Positions 10,336-19,877 of a DNA stretch of 64,000 nucleotides are shown here, piece by piece. Origin of the DNA: Vibrio pacinii DSM 19139 (GTDB lineage: Bacteria > Pseudomonadota > Gammaproteobacteria > Enterobacterales > Vibrionaceae); contig NZ_JONH01000001.1 of NCBI RefSeq assembly GCF_000711795.1, positions 186,001 through 250,000 on the forward strand, written 5' to 3'. Each line of letters opens with the position of its first letter. Within the stretch, counting starts at the first letter, position 1. Under the pieces are notes generated by a model. That model saw only the letters and a program-made list of their open reading frames with translations. It did not search any database and was not told where the DNA came from. The position numbers and the translations under genes are program-made.

Positions 10336-11326
10336 ACTTTTCCTTAACCTCTTTTATCTTATTGAGAATCCGCGATTGGTCGAGCTGGCTAAACTGCGCA
10401 GTGACAGGCAGGTACCACCAATTATCTTTCGCGTAATTCGTACATTTTACGGCATCTTTCTCTGTCATGATGAGATGCTTACCTTTCGCCGCCAAAGCAT
10501 CTAACTGTAACGGTTCAAAATCTTTATGATCGGCAAAGCCTTGAGTGTATTTCAGATCCGCACCAAGTTGTTCGAGCGTATTAAAAAAGCGCGGCGGATG
10601 ACCAATTCCTGCCATGGCAACCAGGCCTTCATCTAACTCAGTCACATCAACTTGCTGACCTGTCACCATGTTAACCGCTTGGGTCGGCGCAAGTGTCATC
10701 GCAAGCTCGCCATCTTCGGCTTGACCACCGTTAGTAATGACCAAGTCGACTTCTAGTAATCGTTGCACCGGTTCACGCAAAGGTCCAAGTGGAAGCAGTG
10801 ATTGGTTGCCAAAGCGACGTGCACCATCAACCACAACAATTTCAACATCTCGCTCTAACGCATAGTGCTGTAATCCATCATCAGTAATAATGATATCAAC
10901 ACCCAAAGGCAGTAACGCTTTGACTGCATCACTTCTTTGAGGCGAAACAGCCACTGGCGCTGAGGTACGTTTGTGTATCAGCTTAGGTTCGTCACCACAA
11001 TGTTTGGTTGATGTATCGTGGCTTACCGTTAATGGATAACTCGGTGCCTTGGCGCCATAGCCGCGTGAAACTACTCCTGGTCGGTAACCTAGCTGTTGTA
11101 ATTGCTCCACAAGCCAAATTACTACCGGGGTTTTACCATTGCCACCAGCGGTAATATTGCCTACCACCACCACAGGAACAGGCGCCCGATAGGTCGGTTT
11201 TGCTCCGCCTTGATACTGACGTCGACGTGCTTGACTGATCACAGCAAACAACTGGCTTAGCGGCCACAGAAGTGGCCATAACAGGTATTTTAACGGCGAA
11301 TTCTCAAACCAGATCTTCTCAATCAA
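10316..11326 (-). CDS. lpxK: Tetraacyldisaccharide 4'-kinase
   Basis: Phosphorylates the 4' position of the lipid A disaccharide at the cytoplasmic face of the inner membrane. It is 336 residues long, with an N-terminal hydrophobic patch ([17 protein letters not shown]) for membrane association and the P-loop-like [12 protein letters not shown] at residues 56-67. The frame begins at a TTG codon two bases after the msbA stop, behind GGTG. This matches the usual Vibrio N-terminus MIEKIWF, so TTG initiation is likely. Tight spacing to msbA and overlap with ycaR support one transcript. Confidence 0.96.
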   Translation of the reverse strand: MIEKIWFENSPLKYLLWPLLWPLSQLFAVISQARRRQYQGGAKPTYRAPVPVVVVGNITAGGNGKTPVVIWLVEQLQQLGYRPGVVSRGYGAKAPSYPLTVSHDTSTKHCGDEPKLIHKRTSAPVAVSPQRSDAVKALLPLGVDIIITDDGLQHYALERDVEIVVVDGARRFGNQSLLPLGPLREPVQRLLEVDLVITNGGQAEDGELAMTLAPTQAVNMVTGQQVDVTELDEGLVAMAGIGHPPRFFNTLEQLGADLKYTQGFADHKDFEPLQLDALAAKGKHLIMTEKDAVKCTNYAKDNWWYLPVTAQFSQLDQSRILNKIKEVKEKYGSPSA

Positions 11327-11328
11327 GG

Positions 11329-13077
11329 TTAAGCACCAAACTGAATACGATGAAGCTGGGCGTATGCGCCATCTTTGTTAATTAACTCACTATGACTGCC
11401 GCGTTCAACAATTTCGCCTTCATCTACGACTAATATTTCATCCGCACTTTCGATGGTCGACAGACGGTGAGCAATCACCAATACTGTTTTGTTTTTCTGT
11501 AACTCATCGAGTGCTGATTGAATCGCTTTTTCTGATTCGGTATCGAGCGCAGACGTTGCCTCATCTAAAATTAACACTGGCGCATCACGCAGCAAAGCAC
11601 GAGCTATCGCAATCCGTTGACGTTGCCCACCAGACAAACTGGCACCATTTTCACCGATCACGGTATCTAAACCCTTATCCATCGATTCGATAAAGTCCAT
11701 GGCGTGAGCCAAACGCGCGGCATGTTCGATTTGTTCACGACTGTACTTTTCTGTCGCTGCGTAAGCGATGTTATTAGCAATGGTATCGTTAAACAGATGA
11801 ACGTTTTGCGAAACCAACGCAAAATGGGAACGTAAATTACTTAAGGTGTAATCACGAATATCGTGCTCATCAAGGTAAATTGCCCCTGTGTCGACGTCGT
11901 AAAAACGGGTAAATAAATTCGCAATGGTACTTTTACCCGAGCCCGAGCGGCCAACCAAAGCGACGGTTTTACCTTGAGGAATTTTGAAACTGACATTATT
12001 GAGCGCTGGCTTCTCTTTACCTGCATAAGTAAAGGTCACATCTTTAACTTCAATATCGCCGCGTACTTTGTCAGTTTGGTACTTGCCATTGTCTCTCTCT
12101 GTATCCAAATCCATCAGAGCAAACAAAGTTTGGCTAGCTGCCATACCACGCTGAAAATCTGAAGTGACGTTAGTTAGTGCTTTAAGCGGGCGCATAAGGC
12201 CAAACATCGCCGAGAAAACAACCGTAAAAGTACCAGGAGTTAGTTCGCTACGTATTGAGTCAACGCTGGCTAAAAACAGCACCACGACAAGAGCAATCGA
12301 AGCAATCAACTGGATCACTGGGTTTGCGATAGCTTGCGCTGCAACTAGCTTCATCGACTGTTGACGCATTTGGTTACTTACGTTGTCAAAGCGCTCTGTT
12401 TCAACGTGCTGACCGCCATAGCTCAAGACCACTTTGTGACCCTTTAACATCTGCTCAGCGGAAGAGGTGACAAACCCCATCGTTTCTTGCATGTTTCTAG
12501 AAATCTTACGAAAACGCTTAGAAACAACACCAATACCCCATGCCACAAGAGGGGCGACAACGAACAAGACCAAGGATAGCTCCCAGCTATTCCAGAACAT
12601 CAGCACTAATAAGCCAACGATACTTGCCCCTTCACGTACAATACTGACCAAGGCACGGCTGGTCGCACCTGCCACTTGCTCAGAGTCATAAGTAATGCGT
12701 GATAGTAATCCGCCTGCCGACTCTTTATCAAAGTAGGACACTGGCATATGCATAAATTGGTTAAAGATGGCTCGACGCATCTTCATGACAACGTTGCCCG
12801 ATACCCAGCTAAGGCAGTAGGTCGAGACAAAGCCACTTAGCCCGCGTACCACCATCATACCGAAAATAATAAAAGGTAAGATGCGTAAAAAGTTCGATTC
12901 TGCATCGCCAAAGCCTTCATCGAGAAGTGGCTTAAGCAAAGAAACCATGTAGGTATCAGCCACCGCATTGATAATCAATGCAACAACCGCGACCGCAAGA
13001 CCTGCTTTGTATAAGCGGATGTAGGTCCACAAGCGTTTAAAGGTTTGCCAAGTAGTTTCGTCTTGATTCAGAGACAT
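11329..13077 (-). CDS. msbA: Lipid A export ABC transporter, permease/ATPase
   Basis: Flips lipid A-core across the inner membrane. At 582 residues it is the standard half-transporter length. Six membrane helices occupy about residues 20-300, then an ATPase domain with Walker [10 protein letters not shown] near residue 376, the signature [16 protein letters not shown] near 480 and Walker [13 protein letters not shown]. It heads the msbA-lpxK-ycaR-kdsB operon, with comEC 33 bases upstream on the same strand. MsbA is essential in most LPS-producing bacteria. Confidence 0.98.
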   Translation of the reverse strand: MSLNQDETTWQTFKRLWTYIRLYKAGLAVAVVALIINAVADTYMVSLLKPLLDEGFGDAESNFLRILPFIIFGMMVVRGLSGFVSTYCLSWVSGNVVMKMRRAIFNQFMHMPVSYFDKESAGGLLSRITYDSEQVAGATSRALVSIVREGASIVGLLVLMFWNSWELSLVLFVVAPLVAWGIGVVSKRFRKISRNMQETMGFVTSSAEQMLKGHKVVLSYGGQHVETERFDNVSNQMRQQSMKLVAAQAIANPVIQLIASIALVVVLFLASVDSIRSELTPGTFTVVFSAMFGLMRPLKALTNVTSDFQRGMAASQTLFALMDLDTERDNGKYQTDKVRGDIEVKDVTFTYAGKEKPALNNVSFKIPQGKTVALVGRSGSGKSTIANLFTRFYDVDTGAIYLDEHDIRDYTLSNLRSHFALVSQNVHLFNDTIANNIAYAATEKYSREQIEHAARLAHAMDFIESMDKGLDTVIGENGASLSGGQRQRIAIARALLRDAPVLILDEATSALDTESEKAIQSALDELQKNKTVLVIAHRLSTIESADEILVVDEGEIVERGSHSELINKDGAYAQLHRIQFGA

Positions 13078-13110
13078 AGAAGTGCTTATTTTTCTTTTAC
13101 AATATAGTCT

Positions 13111-15351
13111 CTATTCTACTCGGTTACGCAGCATCTGCCTATACCAAGTATTCCCTTTCACCGCTCTCATCGTAGTCAATGTGTAATGATCCGAATAGAA
13201 TTTAACCGTTATCTGACCATGGCTTCCCGTATCAAGCAATCTAGAACCTTGCTGTTGATAGCGCTCGACGACTTGCTTATTCGGTAGATCCCAGCGGCCA
13301 TCTTTTGCGGTCGAGACTAACGCTATCTGCGGATTAACCGCTTTGATAAAATCGGGCAACGAGGAAGTTCGACTGCCATGATGAGGCACGGTCATGATCT
13401 CGGCATCCAGTGAGGCTTCCCCTCGGATCAACAACCATTCAGCAATGGCTTCGACATCACCAGTCAAAAGAAGGCTAAATCCACTTTGACTCTCTGCGAT
13501 TTTTAATACACATGAGTGAGGGTTAAAGGCTCGCGCTACCCTTGCCGGCGGCCATAGAGCGTTAATTGATAGCCTGCCCCATTGCCAACTTTTTCCTTGC
13601 ACGCAAGTGATGTTGCCCGTGTTGACTTGGCTGGTCATAATATCATTCGGTGACCAACGCTGTGAAAGGTGACCAAAACCACCTGCATGGTCATTATCAA
13701 AGTGACTAATCGCCAACCAATCCACCTCTTTTACGCCATATTTAACCAGATAAGGTGTTAACACTTGCTCGGCAATACTCGAGTCATTCCAGGCCGCGCC
13801 TGTGTCGTACAGTAAAACACGTTGCTCTTGCCGAATCACCACCGCTAAACCGTGTCCGATATCCATCATCTCAAGCACCCATAACGGTTTCGCCCGCCAA
13901 GGTTGACTCAAGATCAGTAAGATACACAGTACAATCGCGACAGCTTTGATTGCGAGAAAAGGCATTAGCGCGACTAGCAGCACTGCCCCACTAAGCCAGT
14001 ACAACTCGTGATGCGAAAGCTCCCACCAGCCCCAATTCGAATGCTCTAATGCCCAGTCTAGCGGCACAAAAAGCCAATCTAAGCCAATCCAAAGCCAAGA
14101 CAGTGAGTCACTCAACAGCGATGCAGTGGTTGCAACGAATAGCCAAGGGATGACCACCCAACTAAACCAAGGTACGAAGACTAAGTTATAAACTACCGCC
14201 GCAACGCTTACCCCCTGATACAACCAACTGACCAAGGGTGCCATAGCTATCACAATCACCATTTGCGCAAGGAGCAACTTAGCTAACCAGTGCCACCCCT
14301 TAGGGCAAAGCGCAATAAACACAAACACGCAAGCGACGGCATACATTGACATCCATAAACTGGCACTGACCACAGAAAAAGGCGCGATAAACAGTAACGC
14401 AGCCAAAACCAGCAACCACTTAAACGGATAAGATAAATTCCCGCCACGCAGTTGCACGCAACATAATACGATGCACATCAAAAGCGCTCGCTGGGTAGGG
14501 ATGGAAAACCCCGCCAGCCAAGCATATGTCGTCGCCAAAGCCAAACCTGTTGCCATTGGTAACCAAACCCAGCGTGGAAAAAGAGCAAACAGCACTAGAC
14601 CCATCAGCCAACCCAAAGAGAAAGCAATTCCAATATGCAAGCCTGAAATTGCCACAAGGTGACTTAAACCGCTCTGTTTTAATTGCTGCCAAGTTTGAGA
14701 AGAGATATCGCTACGAAGACCAAACAATAAGGCTTGGACAAATGCTTGATGCTCGGTGTCTGCCGAAGCACGCTTGACGCTGTCAATCAACTGAGCTCGT
14801 CGATTTGTCCCACTCACCACATAGAAACTTCGCTTTGTATTAATGGATGCTTGACCAACAAGGCCAGTTGCAAGCGCATACTGTTCACTATCAAAACCGA
14901 CTTCATTAACAACCCCGACAATTGGACGCAGTGTCACATCAGCAGAAATTATCTGTTGTGGAACCAGTGCTATCGGCGCTGATAGCTTAATTTTTGCGCG
15001 CGCACCAGTGGTCAACGTTTGTCCGTTAATTGATCTAACTATAACTATGCCGCGAAAGCCGAATTTTATTGGTGTAAAAAAGCTGTCAACCTCAGCAGTT
15101 ATGCTAATATCGTCCCCTGCTTGGAAAAGTGTTTCAGTTTGAAAACGTATAAAATTACCATGCGCTAATACGACAACACACGCTAAAGCTAACCCAACAA
15201 AACCTCTCAATCTCCTATACTTGAAGGTCATCACTAAGATAACCCCGGCATAAAATAGGTAGCGCCAGTCTGGCAGTATCGGCCAGAAGGGACTGGTGGC
15301 AACCAGTGCAGAGAATGAGATTAGCGTCCAATAATGTAAGTAGAGAGTCAT
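13111..15351 (-). CDS. comEC: DNA internalization competence protein ComEC/Rec2
   Basis: Inner-membrane channel that carries transforming single-stranded DNA into the cytoplasm. It has about 746 residues: N-terminal membrane helices and a soluble OB-like loop (about 20-190), the competence domain with many membrane helices (about 190-470), and a C-terminal metallo-beta-lactamase-like domain with SHFDNDHAGG (SHxDxDH metal motif) and VPHHGSRTSS. The open frame extends to a TTG at 15366; ATG at 15351 (MTLYLHYW) is the likelier start and avoids overlap with the divergent DUF2062 gene. Presence of comEC fits natural competence of vibrios on chitin. Confidence 0.95.
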   Translation of the reverse strand: MTLYLHYWTLISFSALVATSPFWPILPDWRYLFYAGVILVMTFKYRRLRGFVGLALACVVVLAHGNFIRFQTETLFQAGDDISITAEVDSFFTPIKFGFRGIVIVRSINGQTLTTGARAKIKLSAPIALVPQQIISADVTLRPIVGVVNEVGFDSEQYALATGLVGQASINTKRSFYVVSGTNRRAQLIDSVKRASADTEHQAFVQALLFGLRSDISSQTWQQLKQSGLSHLVAISGLHIGIAFSLGWLMGLVLFALFPRWVWLPMATGLALATTYAWLAGFSIPTQRALLMCIVLCCVQLRGGNLSYPFKWLLVLAALLFIAPFSVVSASLWMSMYAVACVFVFIALCPKGWHWLAKLLLAQMVIVIAMAPLVSWLYQGVSVAAVVYNLVFVPWFSWVVIPWLFVATTASLLSDSLSWLWIGLDWLFVPLDWALEHSNWGWWELSHHELYWLSGAVLLVALMPFLAIKAVAIVLCILLILSQPWRAKPLWVLEMMDIGHGLAVVIRQEQRVLLYDTGAAWNDSSIAEQVLTPYLVKYGVKEVDWLAISHFDNDHAGGFGHLSQRWSPNDIMTSQVNTGNITCVQGKSWQWGRLSINALWPPARVARAFNPHSCVLKIAESQSGFSLLLTGDVEAIAEWLLIRGEASLDAEIMTVPHHGSRTSSLPDFIKAVNPQIALVSTAKDGRWDLPNKQVVERYQQQGSRLLDTGSHGQITVKFYSDHYTLTTMRAVKGNTWYRQMLRNRVE

Positions 15352-15359
15352 ATTTACCG

Positions 15360-15890
15360 ATGCCAAGAAAATTCATAAAACGCTTTATGCCTGACCACGA
15401 AAGAATTAAGCGTCAAAAGGCACTAAAGATTTTTGGCAATGTGCTATACAACCCTAACCTGTGGTGTTTGAACCGTCGTTCTGCCGCTGGGGCTTTTGCC
15501 GTGGGTCTTTTTATGGCTTTCGTTCCTCTGCCAAGTCAAATGATTATGTCAGCCGGGCTTGCGATCGCGTGTGGGGTTAACCTGCCCCTATCCGTGGCGT
15601 TAGTTTGGGTCAGTAACCCTGTCACTATGCCGGTGCTGTTTTATTTCGCGTACAAAGTTGGCGCTTGGGCGATGCATACCCCGCCACAGCATTTCCACTT
15701 TGAGTTATCGTGGGAGTTTTTACTTCATCAAATGAGCACGATTGGTCCGCCGTTTTTACTCGGTTGTCTGATCTGTGGCATTGTGGCAGCGATGTTGGGT
15801 TACTTTGGCATCACAGCATTGTGGCGCTATTCGGTGGTCAGAAGTTGGCAAAAACGTAAGATCAGAATAAGAAATCTGCTCAAAAAATAA
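15360..15890 (+). CDS. DUF2062 domain-containing membrane protein
   Basis: A 176-residue protein with a basic N-terminus (MPRKFIKRFMPDHERIKRQK) and three or four hydrophobic segments. It matches the DUF2062 family (PF09835), which includes a conserved Gly-rich, Pro-containing membrane region (here AFVPLPSQMIMSAGLAIACG and WVSNPVTMPVLF). The molecular function is unknown. The frame is open to 15306, but ATG 15360 gives the family start. It is divergent from comEC with only eight bases between start codons, so the two promoters must lie inside each other's coding sequence or leader. Confidence 0.85.
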   Translation: MPRKFIKRFMPDHERIKRQKALKIFGNVLYNPNLWCLNRRSAAGAFAVGLFMAFVPLPSQMIMSAGLAIACGVNLPLSVALVWVSNPVTMPVLFYFAYKVGAWAMHTPPQHFHFELSWEFLLHQMSTIGPPFLLGCLICGIVAAMLGYFGITALWRYSVVRSWQKRKIRIRNLLKK

Positions 15891-15956
15891 AAATTACGTT
15901 GCTCAGTTTCCGAGCCAATGATGGGCATGATGTAAGACAGATGTCAGGTAGAAATG

Positions 15957-15981
15957 AAAAAGGACCGAATGGTCCTTTTTT
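15957..15981. terminator. Bidirectional terminator between DUF2062 gene and lolE
   Basis: AAAAAGGACC and GGTCCTTTTT form a ten-pair stem around GAAT, with A and T runs on both sides. Confidence 0.85.
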
Positions 15982-15990
15982 AGTCTTGGA

Positions 15991-17235
15991 TTATTTTGCG
16001 CTCAGCACTGCGGCTGGATTAAGCCGACTTGCCCGAGAGGCAGGATACCAAGTCGCCATAAGGCTAAGACCGATAGCCGTCGATGAGACGAGCACCACAT
16101 CCACCCAAGCGACCTGCGAAGGTAAGAAGTCGACAAAATAGATATCACCGGATAAAAACTGGTGACCTATAAGCTGCTCAAGCGCTGAGATCATTGGCGT
16201 GAGATTAAGCGCAACAACCACACCGATAACGCTACCAGCAATACTGCCTAAAACACCGGAAAAGACGCCCTGCCAAACGAAGATCCGCTTCACTAAACCA
16301 TCGCTTGCTCCCATGGTGCGCAAAATAGCAATTTCGCCCGCCCGATCTTTTACCGCCATCATCAAGGTCGATACGATATTAAAGCTTGCGACGCCAATCA
16401 CTAACACCATGACGAGATACATAATAGTGCGTACCAGTTGAATATCACGATAAAGGAAACCGAACTTCTGCTGCCAACTACGCAAATAAACATAGTCATT
16501 GAGCGTGTTACCAGCCTCGCGAACAATTTGCGTCGCTTGCAGCACATCCGTCACCTTAACCGCCACTCCAGTCACTCCTTGCCCGAGTTTGGCGTAGGAC
16601 TGAGCGTCTGCTAATGGAATCAATGCCAAGTTATGGTCGATTTGCCCGTTGAGAGTTAATAAGCCCGCCACTTTTACTCGCACTCGTTTCGGTGCTTGCA
16701 CCTTAGTCGTTGGCCCGTTAGTTGGGATCATCAGCGTCAGGTAATCGCCCTTATCCACATTAAGCAGGTCAGCCACACCTTGACCTAAGATGACTTGCTG
16801 ATTTCCGGCCTGAAACGTCGACCACACCTGCGGATCAATAAATTCACTCAGGCTGGAAACGCGACTTTCAGCACTAGGGTCGATGCCTCTGACTTCAAGC
16901 GCTTTAAGTTGAGTGCCTTTTTCAGCCAATGCGGTGAGCTTTACAAACGGCGCCGCTGCATCGATCTTTGGATGCTTTTCTAGCTGTGAAATCACCGATT
17001 GCCAATCAGTTAACGGCCCTCGAACCCCTTCAAATTCACCATGAGAAATAACCGAAAGTACGCGATTATTGAGCTCACGTTCAAATCCATTCATGGCAGA
17101 CAAACCAATGATGATCACCGCGACCCCAACGGCAATACCCAGTGTCGATGAAAGCGCAATAAATGACACCATTTTGTTACGCTGTTTCGCACGACTGAAA
17201 CGTCCACCAATAAGCAGTGACAAAGACGACAACAT
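15991..17235 (-). CDS. lolE: Lipoprotein-releasing ABC transporter permease LolE
   Basis: Inner-membrane subunit of LolCDE, which extracts outer-membrane lipoproteins and hands them to LolA. It has 414 residues, with one N-terminal membrane helix (about 20-45), a large periplasmic domain, and three C-terminal helices in the FtsX-like region (about 270-405). Start ATG directly abuts the lolD stop (TAAATG), so translation is coupled. It is paired with a distinct LolC, giving the heterodimeric form usual in gammaproteobacteria. Confidence 0.96.
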   Translation of the reverse strand: MLSSLSLLIGGRFSRAKQRNKMVSFIALSSTLGIAVGVAVIIIGLSAMNGFERELNNRVLSVISHGEFEGVRGPLTDWQSVISQLEKHPKIDAAAPFVKLTALAEKGTQLKALEVRGIDPSAESRVSSLSEFIDPQVWSTFQAGNQQVILGQGVADLLNVDKGDYLTLMIPTNGPTTKVQAPKRVRVKVAGLLTLNGQIDHNLALIPLADAQSYAKLGQGVTGVAVKVTDVLQATQIVREAGNTLNDYVYLRSWQQKFGFLYRDIQLVRTIMYLVMVLVIGVASFNIVSTLMMAVKDRAGEIAILRTMGASDGLVKRIFVWQGVFSGVLGSIAGSVIGVVVALNLTPMISALEQLIGHQFLSGDIYFVDFLPSQVAWVDVVLVSSTAIGLSLMATWYPASRASRLNPAAVLSAK

Positions 17236-17922
17236 TTAGCGACCCTCGACATTAATCAACAAACCGTCTTGCATATGCAGTTGACGATCCATCTTCGCGG
17301 CCAGCTCTCCATCATGAGTCACGACTAAAAACGCCGTTTGTGACTCTTGGTTTAACTCGCGCATCAAATCATAAATCGACAATGCCGTTTTATGATCAAG
17401 GTTGCCAGTTGGCTCATCGGCTAACACCAGATCGGGGCTATTCACCAGCGCTCGAGCAATCGCCACACGCTGACGTTCTCCGCCAGACAATTCAGACGGA
17501 CGATGTTCTAAACGATGACTTAGCCCTACCTTGTCGAGCAGTTTTTTGGCCGCCTGTTTAGCCACATTGACTTTAGCACCGCCAATCAGCAGTGGCATCG
17601 CCACATTTTCTATGGCGCTAAAATCAGCAAGGAGGTGGTGAAACTGATAGACAAAACCAAGATGCTGATTGCGCAGTTTTGCCTGATGATTGGAGCTTAA
17701 TGTCGATAGGTCATGACCTAAAAAGGTCACGTGTCCATCGGTTGCATCATCAAGCGCACCCAAGATATGCAGTAAAGTACTTTTCCCTGATCCCGACGTA
17801 CCAATGATCGACACCAAATCGCCACGCTCTAGACCAAAGCTAACTCCTTTGAGAACCTGTGTATCGAAGGCACCTTCACGATAGGTTTTACATATATTGT
17901 GACACTGGAGAAGGTTACTCAT
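17236..17922 (-). CDS. lolD: Lipoprotein-releasing ABC transporter ATPase LolD
   Basis: Cytoplasmic ATPase of LolCDE, 228 residues. Walker [10 protein letters not shown] at 41-49, signature LSGGERQR at about 145-152, and Walker [13 protein letters not shown] just after. Its start lies eight bases inside the end of lolC, and its stop abuts the lolE start, so the three subunits form one tightly coupled operon. Confidence 0.97.
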   Translation of the reverse strand: MSNLLQCHNICKTYREGAFDTQVLKGVSFGLERGDLVSIIGTSGSGKSTLLHILGALDDATDGHVTFLGHDLSTLSSNHQAKLRNQHLGFVYQFHHLLADFSAIENVAMPLLIGGAKVNVAKQAAKKLLDKVGLSHRLEHRPSELSGGERQRVAIARALVNSPDLVLADEPTGNLDHKTALSIYDLMRELNQESQTAFLVVTHDGELAAKMDRQLHMQDGLLINVEGR

Positions 17923-19123
17923 ATCTTAAAGCCTCAGCTGGTTTAACGGTGGATGCACGGTAAGAAGGAAACAAAGTCGCGGCAAGGCTTAGCGCAATCG
18001 CCAACGCGATAACAATAGCGATCTGAATGGGGTTTATCATAATAGGCAGCTCCCCCCCAACAGAAAATAACACCACGCCCATGCTCTCAAGCAGCTGATT
18101 AAGGTTATTCGCCAGCGCAATTCCCAAGCCGCCGCCAATTAGAGCGCCAATCACACCGCTACTCGCCCCTTGAACCATAAAGATTGCCAGTACTTGCCTG
18201 TCTGTCATCCCTTGCGTTTTTAAAATTGCCACTTCAGATTGCTTCTCCATCACCACCATAATAAGCGCAGAGATGATATTGAATGCGGCAACACCGATAA
18301 TCAGACCAAGCATGAGCCCCATCATGTTTTTTTCCATCCGCACGGCCTGAAATAGTTCACCACGCTGATCGCGCCAATCTTGCCATGTCCAGCCATCGGG
18401 CAAAGGCTCATTACTTAAGTCCGACACAACGAATGGGTCATTAAAAAACAGCCGCCAGCCTGTCACTTGATCGTTTTTCATCCGCATCAATTTAGCCGCA
18501 TCTTGTAAATGGGTCAGCATCAGTTGCCCATCAACATCAGAGCCGGTGTTATAGATACCCGCCACCGTGAATAAGCGCTGACTTGGGATTCGACCCAGCG
18601 GGGTAAATTGACTGGCGCTGGTTACCATCAAACGAACCTTATCGCCAAGCGATACGTTCATTGAACGTGCCAAGGTATGTCCTAAAAACAGTTGATATTC
18701 ACCCGCTTTTAGATTGGAGAGTTGCCCGGCAATCAAATGTGTTTCGAGCGGATCATGTTGTGACGGCTGAATACCCAATAGTAAACCGGCACTAAGTTGG
18801 CTCGGGCTTTGGATAATCGCTTCACTTTGTACCACAGGTTCAGGCATACCTGCGTTCGACATTTGAGTGATAAAGTCAGGGGGTGTCGCTTGCAATGCGG
18901 TGTTTCCGGAGTCTTGTGAAATAATCGCTTGCGGCAATACACCAAGGATACGCCCTTTGAGTTGGGCCTCAAAACCGTTCATCACCGACAACACCGTGAC
19001 CAAAGACATCACGCCTATGGTGATGCCCGCCGTTGACATGTAGGAAACAAAGCGACTAAATCTATCACCGGAGCGCCCACGCAGGTAACGCAAGCCAATG
19101 AAGGTGGAGACAGGATGAAACAT
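17915..19123 (-). CDS. lolC: Lipoprotein-releasing ABC transporter permease LolC
   Basis: Inner-membrane LolCDE subunit that recruits LolA. It is about 402 residues, with an N-terminal membrane helix (about 20-45), a periplasmic domain and three C-terminal membrane helices in the FtsX-like domain. I start it at ATG 19123 ([14 protein letters not shown]), the usual Vibrio N-terminus. The frame also allows a TTG at 19147 with a modest AGGT ribosome site, giving eight more residues. It is the first gene of lolCDE and is divergent from the PilZ-like gene. Confidence 0.95.
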   Translation of the reverse strand: MFHPVSTFIGLRYLRGRSGDRFSRFVSYMSTAGITIGVMSLVTVLSVMNGFEAQLKGRILGVLPQAIISQDSGNTALQATPPDFITQMSNAGMPEPVVQSEAIIQSPSQLSAGLLLGIQPSQHDPLETHLIAGQLSNLKAGEYQLFLGHTLARSMNVSLGDKVRLMVTSASQFTPLGRIPSQRLFTVAGIYNTGSDVDGQLMLTHLQDAAKLMRMKNDQVTGWRLFFNDPFVVSDLSNEPLPDGWTWQDWRDQRGELFQAVRMEKNMMGLMLGLIIGVAAFNIISALIMVVMEKQSEVAILKTQGMTDRQVLAIFMVQGASSGVIGALIGGGLGIALANNLNQLLESMGVVLFSVGGELPIMINPIQIAIVIALAIALSLAATLFPSYRASTVKPAEALRYE

Positions 19124-19302
19124 AGTAGCAACCAAATATGCAGCCAAAAGACCTAATAATGGCGTTTACTCTACCGATTAATTCCGGGCACGTGTAGTGT
19201 TTAATTGCCAATTGATGGTTAAAATATGGAATAAACAAAGGGATAGCTTGATTACTTGACTGGTATAACGATAATCAATGCTATAAGCACAAGGAATCAC
19301 AC

Positions 19303-19869
19303 ATGTCTGACCAAGAATTCTTTACCGTTAATCACACCATGACCGTCAATATAGAAGCCTTGGCTAACGATGTGTCCTTACCCAGTTTCGAAAAGTTTGA
19401 AAGTGAGATTCCGGCGCCCTTTATCGTCGCCAGTGAATTTAGTCACCTTGATCTTCTCAATGACAGCGCTCGTAATGAATTGAAAAACAGCGAATTTAAA
19501 CATGTTATTCAACTTCTCGATACGCAAAACTCGAAACTCAACCTGCTACTTACTTTCATGTTGTCCCAACAAGATGATGAGAAACAGCGCTGCCAAACAC
19601 ACTCTTTTGGTGCTAGTCAGTTCACCTATGTGTCGGATCATAATCTCCACCCTGCGACTAAGGTGCGCGTCAAAATGTTTCTAGATCACCCTGCAGCCGC
19701 TATTTACTGCTATGGTCATGTGGTAAAAGTCGACCAACACGATGACGGACACTTAATTACCATCAAATACGATCTTCTGCGTGATGTTGACCAAGATTTA
19801 TTGATCAAAGCGGCCCTGTTCCAACAACAAAAACTGTTACGTCAACGCTCACTCGATCGCAACAAATAA
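19303..19869 (+). CDS. plzB: PilZ-like protein, probable PlzB homologue
   Basis: A 188-residue cytoplasmic protein lying between lolC and mfd, where V. cholerae carries the PilZ protein PlzB (VC1885, by recall). The C-terminal half (about 95-180) has the spacing and beta-rich character of a PilZ domain. I cannot find the canonical c-di-GMP motifs: no RxxxR lies before the domain and the D/N-x-S-x-x-G position reads FGASQFTYVSD. Cyclic di-GMP binding is therefore doubtful and it may be an atypical, partner-binding PilZ protein. Start ATG 19303 follows AAGGAATC. The next gene, mfd, begins nine bases downstream. Confidence 0.75.
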   Translation: MSDQEFFTVNHTMTVNIEALANDVSLPSFEKFESEIPAPFIVASEFSHLDLLNDSARNELKNSEFKHVIQLLDTQNSKLNLLLTFMLSQQDDEKQRCQTHSFGASQFTYVSDHNLHPATKVRVKMFLDHPAAAIYCYGHVVKVDQHDDGHLITIKYDLLRDVDQDLLIKAALFQQQKLLRQRSLDRNK

Positions 19870-19877
19870 AATAGATT

